Positions 1-6,246 of a DNA stretch of 7,094 bases are shown here, piece by piece (the first letter of the stretch is position 1; each line of letters starts with the position of its first letter). Position numbers and translations under genes: made by a program. Source of the stretch: Nitrospirota bacterium (GTDB lineage: Bacteria; Nitrospirota; Thermodesulfovibrionia; Thermodesulfovibrionales; Magnetobacteriaceae); the NCBI GenBank assembly GCA_015232165.1, contig JADGAE010000093.1, positions 1 through 7,094 of the forward strand, in the 5' to 3' direction. The notes under the pieces are model-generated. The model ran no database searches. It was given only the letters and a program-made list of their open reading frames with translations, and was not told the origin of the DNA.

Positions 1-13
1 TGTGACAGCGGAG

Positions 14-28
14 GGGGTGGGGCACCCC
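14..28. repeat. GC-rich hairpin at left edge
   Basis: A short inverted repeat pairs GGGGT (14-18) with ACCCC (24-28) around a GGGGC loop. On the + strand it is followed, after a spacer, by a long pyrimidine run. It might help end transcription coming from the left, but no uninterrupted U run follows directly. It lies next to an inverted copy of the GGAAAGAAAGGGGCG sequence also seen at 7040-7054, so it is probably part of a repeat element that continues outside the window. Confidence 0.4.
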
Positions 29-38
29 GGCCACAAGA

Positions 39-76
39 CGCCCCTTTCTTTCCCTTCTTCCCTCTTTCTTTTTCTT
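39..76. repeat. Homopyrimidine run with inverted repeat edge
   Basis: Positions 41-76 contain only C and T on the + strand (36 nt). The left end, 39-53, is the exact reverse complement of GGAAAGAAAGGGGCG at 7040-7054. The purine-rich lead-in followed by GGGGCG also precedes the repeat at 5985-6010, so this looks like the boundary of the same repeat type in inverted orientation. Sequence beyond the shared 15 bp differs, so this is a relative or fragment, not a full copy. Confidence 0.45.
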
Positions 77-100
77 AGCTTGCAAAAAAAAGTTGCATAC

Positions 101-128
101 TTGTTTAAAACTCTGACACCTATATGAT
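101..128 (+). promoter_or_regulatory. Possible sigma70-like promoter for the galT operon
   Basis: TTGTTT (101-106) and TATGAT (123-128) are separated by 16 bp in AT-rich DNA upstream of galT, which would give a leader of about 45 nt. A perfect TATAAT also occurs at 155-160, but it would start transcription at the ribosome binding site and has no good -35 box. An inverted repeat, ACAATA (129-134) and TATTGT (144-149), sits just downstream and could be an operator. Promoter calls by eye in AT-rich DNA are weak. Confidence 0.35.
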
Positions 129-178
129 ACAATAAACGATATGTATTGTTTTAATATAATAAAATATTAGGAGGCGAG

Positions 179-1174
179 ATGTCAGAGCTAAGGAAGGACC
201 CCATCATAGGCAGGTGGGTGATTATATCAACGGAGCGAGGCAAGAGACCGTCTGACTTTATATCTCCATCGCAGAAGAGAAAGAAGACGGCGGGGTTTTG
301 TCCCTTCTGTCCGGGGAATGAGTCCAAGACCCCCCCTGAGATCGTGTCGTTTAAGCAGCCGGGCAAGAGCGGCCCCTCAGACTGGAGCCTGCGTGTAGTG
401 CCCAACAAGTTTCCGGCACTACAGATCGAGGGTAGCCTTGACAGGTCAAGCGAGGGTATTTTTGGTAAGATGAACGGGATCGGGGCACACGAAATAGTCG
501 TAGAACACCCCGACCACAGCCTCTCCCTGTCAACGATGGACAGGAAGTCTGCCGAGGATGTACTGTGGGCATTTAACTCGCGGTTGAACGACCTGAAGAA
601 GGACCCGCGCTTTAAGTACGTGCTCGTGTTTAAGAACGAGGGCGAATCCGCCGGTGCCACCCTTGAACACACGCACAGTCAGTTGATAGCCCTGCCGATA
701 GTGCCCAAGCGCGTGCAGGAAGAGGTCGAGTCGGCACGCAAGTACTTTGGCTTCATGGAAAAATGTATCTATTGCGACCTCATTGAACAGGAACTGGTTG
801 CCAATAAGCGGATCATCTACAAGAACGACTCATACCTTGCCATCTCAGCCTACGCATCACGAGTGCCGTTTGAGACGTGGATAATCCCCAAACACCATGA
901 GTCATCCTTTGGCCCGCGCAATAACAGCTTCACGGCCCTGGCCGAGGTGATTCAGGCAGTGCTGGGACAGTTTGACAAGATACTGGATGTGCCCCCCTAC
1001 AACCTTGTGCTCCATACCTCCCCGTTCGTGGACGAGCACAACCTGTACTATCACTGGCACCTGGAGATGTTTCCAAAGCTGACCAGGACGGCAGGGTTTG
1101 AGTGGGGTTCGGGATTTTACATCAACCCCACATCCCCCGAAGATGCAACCAAGTACATGAGAAACGGGCTGTAG
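179..1174 (+). CDS. galT: Galactose-1-phosphate uridylyltransferase
   Basis: This cytoplasmic Leloir-pathway enzyme exchanges UMP between UDP-glucose and galactose-1-phosphate through a uridylyl-histidine intermediate. The 331 residues are near the usual length (about 350). The N-terminus shows the family start D-P-I-I-G-R-W-V, then a zinc-type C41-x2-C44 (CPFC), VVPNKFPAL (73-81) and P-D-H113-S. The active-site HTHSQ follows, with H164 the probable metal ligand and H166 the probable nucleophile; many relatives have HPH. A second pair, C196-x2-C199 (CIYC), and a C-terminal HWHLE (292-296) complete the two HIT-like halves. AGGAGG (169-174) lies 4 nt before the ATG and fixes the start. It is the first gene of a probable operon with the downstream kinase, 49 nt away. 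Some family members act on other sugar-1-phosphates or as ADP-glucose phosphorylase, so the exact substrate is not certain. Confidence 0.93.
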   Translation: MSELRKDPIIGRWVIISTERGKRPSDFISPSQKRKKTAGFCPFCPGNESKTPPEIVSFKQPGKSGPSDWSLRVVPNKFPALQIEGSLDRSSEGIFGKMNGIGAHEIVVEHPDHSLSLSTMDRKSAEDVLWAFNSRLNDLKKDPRFKYVLVFKNEGESAGATLEHTHSQLIALPIVPKRVQEEVESARKYFGFMEKCIYCDLIEQELVANKRIIYKNDSYLAISAYASRVPFETWIIPKHHESSFGPRNNSFTALAEVIQAVLGQFDKILDVPPYNLVLHTSPFVDEHNLYYHWHLEMFPKLTRTAGFEWGSGFYINPTSPEDATKYMRNGL

Positions 1175-1197
1175 AGTAGCACCGCAGAGAGATACCC

Positions 1198-1224
1198 ATG
1201 ACCCGCAGGCATTACAACATCTGA
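1198..1224 (+). CDS. Possible 8-codon leader ORF coupled to the kinase gene
   Basis: An ATG at 1198 opens an eight-codon frame (Met-Thr-Arg-Arg-His-Tyr-Asn-Ile). Its TGA stop (1222-1224) overlaps the first candidate kinase ATG (1224-1226) as TGATG. A purine-rich AGAGAGA (1186-1192) lies 5 nt upstream, while the kinase ATG itself has no good ribosome binding site. This suggests translational coupling, but a frame this short may be chance and the peptide matches nothing I know. Confidence 0.2.
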   Translation: MTRRHYNI

Positions 1225-3731
1225 TGTTTACACTGGCTGACAAGACCAGGACGCATGGCGTTACGCAAGCAAGCCGGCCCCTTATGTCTGAAATGGAACA
1301 TACATCCACTATGACGGAGAAACGGATGGCCGCCATGTATGATATAGTCCAAGGGGCTATACTTACCGTGGGGCAAGACATGACGATCACCTCCGTCAAC
1401 AAGATGATAGCGTTCTGGATAAACAGAAGGCCCGATGAGTTGGTCGGCCTTAATTGCCGGGATGTCTTTAACGATGCCGAGGGGATACAGCCGCAGTACC
1501 TCGCCGCCGAGACGTTTAAAAGCGGTATGCCATCCTCGGATACCTACAGCAGCAACAGCCGCTTCGCAGAACTATCGGCATACCCCATAGAAGAAGACAA
1601 CGAAATAAAAGAGTGCATAGTCATAATCCGTGAGACAACCGATAAGGTCATTCATCAACACGAAATCGTAGACCTGTACCAGAGCGTCTCCCAGACCAAG
1701 GAGAGACTGGAGAGTCTGATAGAAAACTCCGCAGATGCAATCATCACCACGGGCCTTGACGGGGTCGTGGAGTCGTGGAACAAGAGTGCAGAGCGGATAT
1801 TCGGCTTTTCGGAGGACGAAATAGCGGGACATTTTTTACCGTTTTTATCCGAATCTAACAGTGGTATGCTCACGGAGTGTTTCGCGGATGTCAGTCATGG
1901 CGACATCCTCAGGGATATAGAGATATCGGGCAAGAGAAAAGATAACACCCCGGTTGAGATCAGCATCACCATCTCTCCCATAAAGGACGCCTCCGACAGC
2001 GTAACCGGTATCACTATAATCGCACGGGATGTCTCACGACGCAAGATAGTTGAACGCGAGCTGCTAAAGAGCAGGAAAAAGCTGTCTCATCTTTTCTTTA
2101 TAAGCTCCGTGATACGCAGCACCCTTGGACTTGAAAAACTCATGCTGATGATCCTTACGGTGGCAACGGCAAAAGACGGCCTTGGCTTTAACCGTGCGAT
2201 ACTGTTTCTCTATGACGAACATCGCCTCAAGGGGACAATGGGCATAGGCCCTGCCAACCTCACGGATGCACAACGCATCTGGACAGACCCCACCCTGCAG
2301 GAAAAGTCCATTGTCGAACTCCTGGAGGCAATAGAAAGAGGCGAAATCATCAGGGATACCTTCATGGACAACCGGTGCAGGGAGTTGGATATACCGGTAG
2401 GGAGTGCGCAGGGCAATTATCTGTCGGCTGCGGTTATTGAAAAGAGGTCTTTTAATGTAGCCTTTGCCCTGACGGACCCCATGGCGGACTCAATCCTTGT
2501 AGAGCGGCTTGGCACCGAAGCCTATGCCGTCATCCCGCTGATAGCAATGGATAAGGTGCTCGGAGTGCTGTGGGTCGATAATCTGTTTAACAAACAGAAT
2601 ATAACCGGCGATGACCTGGAGTACATTACGACGTTTGCAGACCACGCCTCCATATCAATAGAGAGCGCGCGGCTATTTGAACAGGTCAGTGTGGCCGAAA
2701 GTGAGCTGCACAACATATTTGAATCCATATCGGAGAGCGTCTTTATAACCGACCGAGATATGGTCATAACCAAGGTAAACAAGGCGGTGTGTGAGCTGTT
2801 AGGCCTGCAGCAGGAACAGGTGGTAGGTCGGAGGTGTTTTGAGGTGTTTCACAACCAGGGCGCTCCTATAACGGAGTGTCCATACGATGAGATGCTTCAA
2901 AAAGAGGGATCGGTTATCTCCGAGATAGAGGGGTTTTATGCCGGGAGCAAGGACACCTTTAGTGTTTCGATCTCCCCGATCATTGACTCTTATGGGGCGT
3001 GCAGCGGGACGGTCCACATCGTAGGCAACGTGACCCAGGGCAAGAGGCTCAGAGAGCAGTTGGCCAAGATGCAGCAGGTAGCGGCCATGGCAGAGATGAC
3101 TGCCAGGGTTGCCCATGAGATAAGAAATCCGCTGTCTTCCATCGGTGGTTTTGCCAGACGTCTCCACAAGAGACTCGACGGCCCGCTGCAAGACTATGCA
3201 AACGTAATAGTGGAGGAGGTCACGCGCCTGGAGACCATATTGAGACAGGCGTTGGGCTTTGTACGTGAGTCAAAGATGTCTAATGAAACCATAGACATAA
3301 ACGCAGTCCTTCGTTCGGTCAAACAGCAGATGTTCGGCACCGTAAAGGACAGGATCGTCTTTGAGGAGGACTACAGCCCGGAACCCATTGAGATAACAGG
3401 TAATCCCAACAGATTGAGAGAGGCATTTATCAACATAGTAACCAATGCCGAACAAGCCATCCAGGATACAGGCAAGATAAGCATACGCAGCATCAGGGAA
3501 GGTGACACGGCCAGAATTGAGATCGAAGACACGGGAGTTGGCATGGAAGAGGGGGCACTCAGTCAGATATTTGACCCCTTCTACACCACAAGGATAACCG
3601 GAACCGGCCTTGGATTAGCCATAACCTCTAAGATCATAGAGGAACACAGAGCAACAATAGATGTAAATAGTAAGTTAGGAATAGGGACTATATTCAAGAT
3701 TAAATTCATACTAAAGGAGGCAAGACAATGA
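1224..3731 (+). CDS. Soluble PAS-PAS-GAF-PAS sensor histidine kinase
   Basis: This is an 835-residue hybrid-sensor kinase without recognisable membrane segments, so probably cytoplasmic. Rough domain order: PAS 1 (35-135), a helical linker (136-160), PAS 2 (160-275), GAF (290-487), PAS 3 (494-606), HisKA with H631 in HEIRNPL, and an HATPase domain with N box (N737 to N741), G1 (DTGVGM, 769-774), F box (FDPF, 783-786) and G2 (GTGLGLA, 793-799). All key catalytic residues are present. PAS 3 has C538 and C552-P553, a pairing that may bind a metal or sense redox state. The start is uncertain: ATG at 1224 has no strong SD, and Met21, Met24 and Met30 are alternatives just before PAS 1. It overlaps the receiver gene by 4 bp, so that protein is its likely phosphorylation partner. 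The signal sensed is unknown. Confidence 0.92.
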   Translation: MFTLADKTRTHGVTQASRPLMSEMEHTSTMTEKRMAAMYDIVQGAILTVGQDMTITSVNKMIAFWINRRPDELVGLNCRDVFNDAEGIQPQYLAAETFKSGMPSSDTYSSNSRFAELSAYPIEEDNEIKECIVIIRETTDKVIHQHEIVDLYQSVSQTKERLESLIENSADAIITTGLDGVVESWNKSAERIFGFSEDEIAGHFLPFLSESNSGMLTECFADVSHGDILRDIEISGKRKDNTPVEISITISPIKDASDSVTGITIIARDVSRRKIVERELLKSRKKLSHLFFISSVIRSTLGLEKLMLMILTVATAKDGLGFNRAILFLYDEHRLKGTMGIGPANLTDAQRIWTDPTLQEKSIVELLEAIERGEIIRDTFMDNRCRELDIPVGSAQGNYLSAAVIEKRSFNVAFALTDPMADSILVERLGTEAYAVIPLIAMDKVLGVLWVDNLFNKQNITGDDLEYITTFADHASISIESARLFEQVSVAESELHNIFESISESVFITDRDMVITKVNKAVCELLGLQQEQVVGRRCFEVFHNQGAPITECPYDEMLQKEGSVISEIEGFYAGSKDTFSVSISPIIDSYGACSGTVHIVGNVTQGKRLREQLAKMQQVAAMAEMTARVAHEIRNPLSSIGGFARRLHKRLDGPLQDYANVIVEEVTRLETILRQALGFVRESKMSNETIDINAVLRSVKQQMFGTVKDRIVFEEDYSPEPIEITGNPNRLREAFINIVTNAEQAIQDTGKISIRSIREGDTARIEIEDTGVGMEEGALSQIFDPFYTTRITGTGLGLAITSKIIEEHRATIDVNSKLGIGTIFKIKFILKEARQ

Positions 3732-4072
3732 AGGTATTAATAGTCGATGATGATCCACACCTCAGGGACCTGTACAAGCTGGAGCTGGAGGACGAGAAGT
3801 ACGAGGTGTTTGTAGCGAGTTCCGGGAAAGAGGCCCTTGAGGTATTTGACAAGGAAGATATAGACATAGTCACCCTGGATATACTAATGCCCGGGATGGA
3901 TGGCATAGAGGTGCTGCGGCGGATGAAGGAAAAGAAACCGGACCTGCCCATAATCATGTCAACGGCCTATGACTACCGGGATGATTTTTCGGTGTGGGCC
4001 TCTGATGCCTATGTGGTAAAGTCCTCCGACATGACGGAGCTAAAGAGCACGATCAAGAAGCTATTGTCCTGA
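3728..4072 (+). CDS. Single-domain CheY-like response regulator
   Basis: A 114-residue protein consisting of a receiver domain only. It has the acidic pocket D7-D8-D9, the phospho-acceptor D51 (L-D-I-L-M-P-G-M-D-G), a switch Ser78/Thr79, aromatic Y95 and the invariant K98. K98 is followed by Ser-Ser-Asp instead of the usual Pro, a variant seen in a subset of single-domain receivers. There is no DNA-binding or enzymatic output domain, so it must act by protein contact or pass the phosphate on in a relay. The ATG overlaps the kinase stop (ATGA), and a strong AAAGGAGG (3713-3720) sits 7 nt upstream, inside the kinase gene. The pairing with the kinase is strongly implied by this overlap. Confidence 0.94.
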   Translation: MKVLIVDDDPHLRDLYKLELEDEKYEVFVASSGKEALEVFDKEDIDIVTLDILMPGMDGIEVLRRMKEKKPDLPIIMSTAYDYRDDFSVWASDAYVVKSSDMTELKSTIKKLLS

Positions 4073-4099
4073 GCCGGGAACGTCCTGGAGCGCCAAGAA

Positions 4100-5347
4100 A
4101 TGGAGCAGGTAGAGCTGGAGACTGAGGCCCCGTTGTATGGGGGCTTGTGTCTTAGCCGGCACAATGGTGTCGTCTTTGTCAAGGGCACCATACCCGGTGA
4201 GAGGGTCCTTGCGCAGTTGAGAGAGCAAAAACGGGACTACTCTATTGCCGATGCGGTAGAGATACTGCACCGATCCCAAGACCGCGTAGAGGCTCGATGT
4301 CCGGTCTTTTCGGTATGCGGTGGCTGTCACTATCAGCACATCTCCTACGAAAGGCAGCTTGCGATCAAAGAGGAGATCGTCACAGACTGCCTTCATAGGA
4401 TCGGCAAGACGGACATTGCCTTAGGAGCGACCCTTGCAGGTCAACAGTGGCATTACAGGAGCAAGGCACAGTTTAAGCTCTCCGATGATGGCACGATGGG
4501 TTTTTACAAGGAAGACTCCCGTGATGTTGTATCCGTACGGGAGTGCTTTATCTGCAAGAATGAGATCAACGGGCTTTTGAGAAAACTCAGTGGAGCGCGG
4601 TTTGTCAGAGGCATCAAGGAGATACATATCCTCACCGGAGAAAACACCATAGCCTACATCAAGGGTACCGACATGGATGAGGGGCGCCTGGATTTCTTCC
4701 TGGACGTTGGCTTTGACGGTGCGGCCCTGGAGGGTGGCCCCTCCGTGGGGGATACCTGCTGTAGGTTTATGCTCGGACAACAGAGTTATACGGTCAGTGC
4801 GCAGACATTTTTCCAGGCAAACTGGGAGCTGAATCTGCGCCTGATACAACTGCTCTCTGAGGCGCTTGGAGATATTGAGGGCATGACCATACTGGATGCC
4901 TATGGGGGGGCAGGGAACTTCTCCCTCCCCTTATCCCTGCATTGTCGTGGAGCCACCGTGATAGAGAGTAACCCCCATGCCATTGCAGACGGCAAGAGAA
5001 ACATAGAAAACAACCAATTGAAGAACATAAAGTACATCTCACGTCCCCTGGAAAAGCTAATAAATGCAAAGGCAAAAGAACCAGGAGCGTCGGACAGTGG
5101 TAAAGAAGCCAACAAGTACGACGTCGTGATAGTTGACCCCCCGAGGGTGGGTCTTACAACCGTAGGTATCTCAAGGCTCCTGGCCCTCAGTCCCAGGAGA
5201 ATTGCCTACGTCTCGTGCAACCCTGCCACCTTTGCCAGGGATATCCACAAGTTGAGTCAACAGTACACGTTGGCCTCGGTTAGACTCGTTGACATGTTTC
5301 CCAACACGTATCACTGTGAGGTTCTTGGGATACTCAACAGGAGGTAG
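4100..5347 (+). CDS. rlmD: RlmD/RumA-type 23S rRNA (uracil-5-)-methyltransferase
   Basis: This SAM-dependent enzyme makes 5-methyluridine in RNA, in RlmD at 23S rRNA U1939 (E. coli numbering). The 415 residues start with a TRAM-like RNA-binding domain (about 1-55). The [4Fe-4S] ligand set follows: C67-x5-C73-x2-C76 and probably C149. Further on are the family motif Q-T-F-F-Q-A-N (235-241), SAM motif I D-A-Y-G-G-A-G-N-F (266-274), D-P-P-R (346-349), the nucleophile C373 in S-C-N-P, and the proton-abstracting E407. All catalytic residues are present. A short Lys/Glu/Ser-rich stretch (about 320-335) before D-P-P-R looks like a flexible insertion. GGAG (4087-4090) precedes the ATG by 9 nt, and the gap to the receiver gene is 27 nt. 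The exact uridine, or an RlmCD-like dual target, cannot be told from sequence alone. Confidence 0.88.
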   Translation: MEQVELETEAPLYGGLCLSRHNGVVFVKGTIPGERVLAQLREQKRDYSIADAVEILHRSQDRVEARCPVFSVCGGCHYQHISYERQLAIKEEIVTDCLHRIGKTDIALGATLAGQQWHYRSKAQFKLSDDGTMGFYKEDSRDVVSVRECFICKNEINGLLRKLSGARFVRGIKEIHILTGENTIAYIKGTDMDEGRLDFFLDVGFDGAALEGGPSVGDTCCRFMLGQQSYTVSAQTFFQANWELNLRLIQLLSEALGDIEGMTILDAYGGAGNFSLPLSLHCRGATVIESNPHAIADGKRNIENNQLKNIKYISRPLEKLINAKAKEPGASDSGKEANKYDVVIVDPPRVGLTTVGISRLLALSPRRIAYVSCNPATFARDIHKLSQQYTLASVRLVDMFPNTYHCEVLGILNRR

Positions 5348-5352
5348 CTATT

Positions 5353-5799
5353 ATGAAGACAATCGTGATATATGACCACCCAGTCTCAATGCAGATACAT
5401 CGGGAGCTTTTCCACTTCGATGACGATGCCTATGTCTCTGCCGGTGACGATCTGATCGGGATGTTACAGGGGTTGGAGGTACACGGGGGAGCGACCGTGT
5501 CCGTAGCTGCGCAGTGGCGTGGCATGATCAGCCTGGCCCTGTGGAAGAATGACCCTGACACTGAGGAAGTCTCGGCGTTTTTGGTCTCAGTGAGCCCCGA
5601 GTGTAAGGAGGTGCTGTTGACCGCCTCCGCGGATTATGTCTTTGAGCTTATGTATAAGCAGAAGAGATTTGATTGTCTGCGGCGCCTAAGCAACACCACA
5701 AAGAGGTTGATCGAAAGACACATAAGAGACAAACGCCTCCGGGTAGAGTTTCACCTGGTGTCAGAGGCCACCGGCAGCATAATAACCAGCAGTCTCTGA
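5353..5799 (+). CDS. Unrecognised 148-residue protein at end of operon
   Basis: I do not recognise this family. The protein is soluble in appearance, with no signal peptide or membrane segment. Its N-terminus (MKTIVIYDHP) is a hydrophobic strand then Asp, vaguely like the first strand of a receiver or Rossmann-type fold, but no phospho-acceptor motif follows. An acidic patch (FDDD, about 22-25) and a basic C-terminal helix (about 115-130, rich in Arg and Lys) are visible. There is a complete AGGAGG (5339-5344) 8 nt upstream that doubles as the last two Arg codons of rlmD; the intergenic gap is only 5 nt. This strongly supports a real, translationally linked gene, and it may be a partner of the methyltransferase or of the two-component pair. 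No function is assigned. Confidence 0.75.
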   Translation: MKTIVIYDHPVSMQIHRELFHFDDDAYVSAGDDLIGMLQGLEVHGGATVSVAAQWRGMISLALWKNDPDTEEVSAFLVSVSPECKEVLLTASADYVFELMYKQKRFDCLRRLSNTTKRLIERHIRDKRLRVEFHLVSEATGSIITSSL

Positions 5800-5810
5800 A
5801 TGTGTTGAGC

Positions 5811-5828
5811 GTTCCTCCGTGGAGGGAC
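5811..5828. repeat. Small hairpin after the operon
   Basis: GTTCCTC (5811-5817) pairs with GGAGGAC-like GAGGGAC (5822-5828), with one G-U pair, around a CGTG loop. It lies 12 nt after the last operon stop. It is followed by a run of A, not T, so it does not look like a standard intrinsic terminator on the + strand. It could stabilise the 3' end of the mRNA. Confidence 0.35.
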
Positions 5829-5935
5829 AAAAAAAGCAACATATGGGTGGTGCATTGTGGATTCTTTTGTATCCTCTTTAAAAAGCATGGTAAATTTCTT
5901 CTCATGTCTCAAAGGCATGGATTCTCGCTTTCGCT

Positions 5936-5960
5936 ATAATGACAATAATAGTCATTATTG
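5936..5960. repeat. Two overlapping alternative hairpins
   Basis: ATAATGAC (5936-5943) and GTCATTAT (5951-5958) form a perfect 8-bp inverted repeat with a 7-nt loop. CAATAAT (5943-5949) and ATTATTG (5954-5960) form a second, 7-bp one with an AGTC loop. The two share bases and cannot form together. The site could be a protein-binding palindrome or a remnant of a repeat; its function is unknown. Confidence 0.4.
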
Positions 5961-5984
5961 CCTGTTGAGTTAACTCCGGTCAAG

Positions 5985-6008
5985 AAAAAAAAGGGGCGGC
6001 TCCGCCCC
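5985..6008 (-). terminator. Intrinsic-terminator-like structure on the minus strand
   Basis: Read on the minus strand, a 6-bp all-GC stem (6008-6003 with 5998-5993) is followed directly by eight T (5992-5985). This is the form of a Rho-independent terminator. There is no minus-strand gene in the window to use it, so it may block antisense transcription or simply be a property of the repeat. Confidence 0.4.
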
Positions 6009-6044
6009 CCTTCAGAACCCCCTGCAAGGGGGCCAGCCCCCTTG
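5985..6044. repeat. GC-rich double-hairpin intergenic repeat, copy 1
   Basis: Eight A residues (5985-5992) lead into hairpin 1, GGGGCG (5993-5998) with CGCCCC (6003-6008) around GCTC. Then comes TTCAGAA, and hairpin 2, CAAGGGGG (6025-6032) with CCCCCTTG (6037-6044) around CCAG. The first part recurs at 7046-7094. Palindromic structure, intergenic placement and recurrence point to a REP- or MITE-like dispersed repeat. I associate similar GC-rich elements with environmental Nitrospirota contigs, but cannot confirm that here. Confidence 0.65.
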
Positions 6045-6126
6045 ACCCCACCAAAGTGCTATGTTTATGCTACTGTTCTATGTCAGCGGAGTAAACTACA
6101 TAGGCATTTAGTCATTTTTCAGGTAT

Positions 6127-6155
6127 GTCATTCCTGCGCAAGCAGGAATCCAGGA
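6127..6155. repeat. dRS3-like 20-bp palindrome
   Basis: ATTCCTGC (6130-6137) and GCAGGAAT (6142-6149) form a perfect 8-bp stem around GCAA, flanked by GTC and CCAGG. Its layout, ATTCC(T) - 8 nt - (A)GGAAT, resembles the Neisseria dRS3 repeat. In one frame the GTC-to-CAG stretch encodes Val-Ile-Pro-Ala-Gln-Ala-Gly-Ile-Gln, a peptide often mis-annotated in many bacterial genomes. Only one copy is in the window, and its mobility is not shown. Confidence 0.6.
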
Positions 6156-6211
6156 AGCGTAAAATTATAGTTACCATAAAATATAAAGAAGATACATTCT
6201 TTTTTTCCTTC

Positions 6212-6241
6212 TTGACAAAAGAGGGGCATTGTCGTCAATAT
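6212..6241 (+). promoter_or_regulatory. Sigma70-like promoter for the pseudopilin gene
   Basis: A perfect -35 box TTGACA (6212-6217) is followed after 17-18 bp by TCAATA or CAATAT (6235-6241), a moderate -10. The expected start point is at about 6247-6249, at or within the first candidate ATG of the pseudopilin gene. The transcript would therefore be leaderless or would use the internal ATG at 6262. Confidence 0.4.
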
Positions 6242-6246
6242 AGAAG

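Larger units (their letters stand above)
5800..6246. other. 447-nt intergenic region rich in palindromes
   Basis: No convincing gene is present. From left to right it holds a small hairpin (5811-5828), two mutually exclusive AT-rich hairpins (5936-5960), the 10-bp palindrome GAGTTAACTC (5967-5976), a GC-rich double-hairpin repeat (5985-6044), an imperfect inverted repeat with CTATGT (6059-6064) against ACATAG (6098-6103), a dRS3-like 20-bp palindrome (6130-6149) and a promoter for the pseudopilin gene (6212-6241). Short open frames across it read through repeats and have repeat-like, low-complexity translations. Confidence 0.7.

Noticed and set aside
155..160. Perfect TATAAT as the galT -10 box
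   Set aside because: It would put the transcript start at the AGGAGG ribosome binding site, and no -35 box is found 16-18 bp upstream.
151..672. 173-residue minus-strand frame opposite galT
   Set aside because: It mirrors the conserved N-terminal half of GalT in the opposite frame; no motif or ribosome binding site supports it.
902..1402. 166-residue minus-strand frame across the galT-kinase junction
   Set aside because: It is antisense to galT motifs and the kinase start, has no recognisable domain, and is Cys-rich in the manner of a shadow frame.
5673..5939. 88-residue + strand frame overlapping the end of the 148-residue gene
   Set aside because: It starts inside a well-supported gene in another frame, has no ribosome binding site, and its tail reads through non-coding palindromic DNA.
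5935..5940. TATAAT as a promoter for a gene to the right
   Set aside because: There is no -35 box at the right spacing, no TGn extension, and the next gene is about 300 nt away with its own better promoter.
5985..6149. CRISPR array
   Set aside because: The repeats differ from each other, are not regularly spaced, and no cas genes are present.
5958..6170. 70-residue + strand frame in the intergenic region
   Set aside because: Its translation is that of the GC-rich repeat and the dRS3-like palindrome (Pro/Lys-rich low complexity). There is no SD and no family resemblance.
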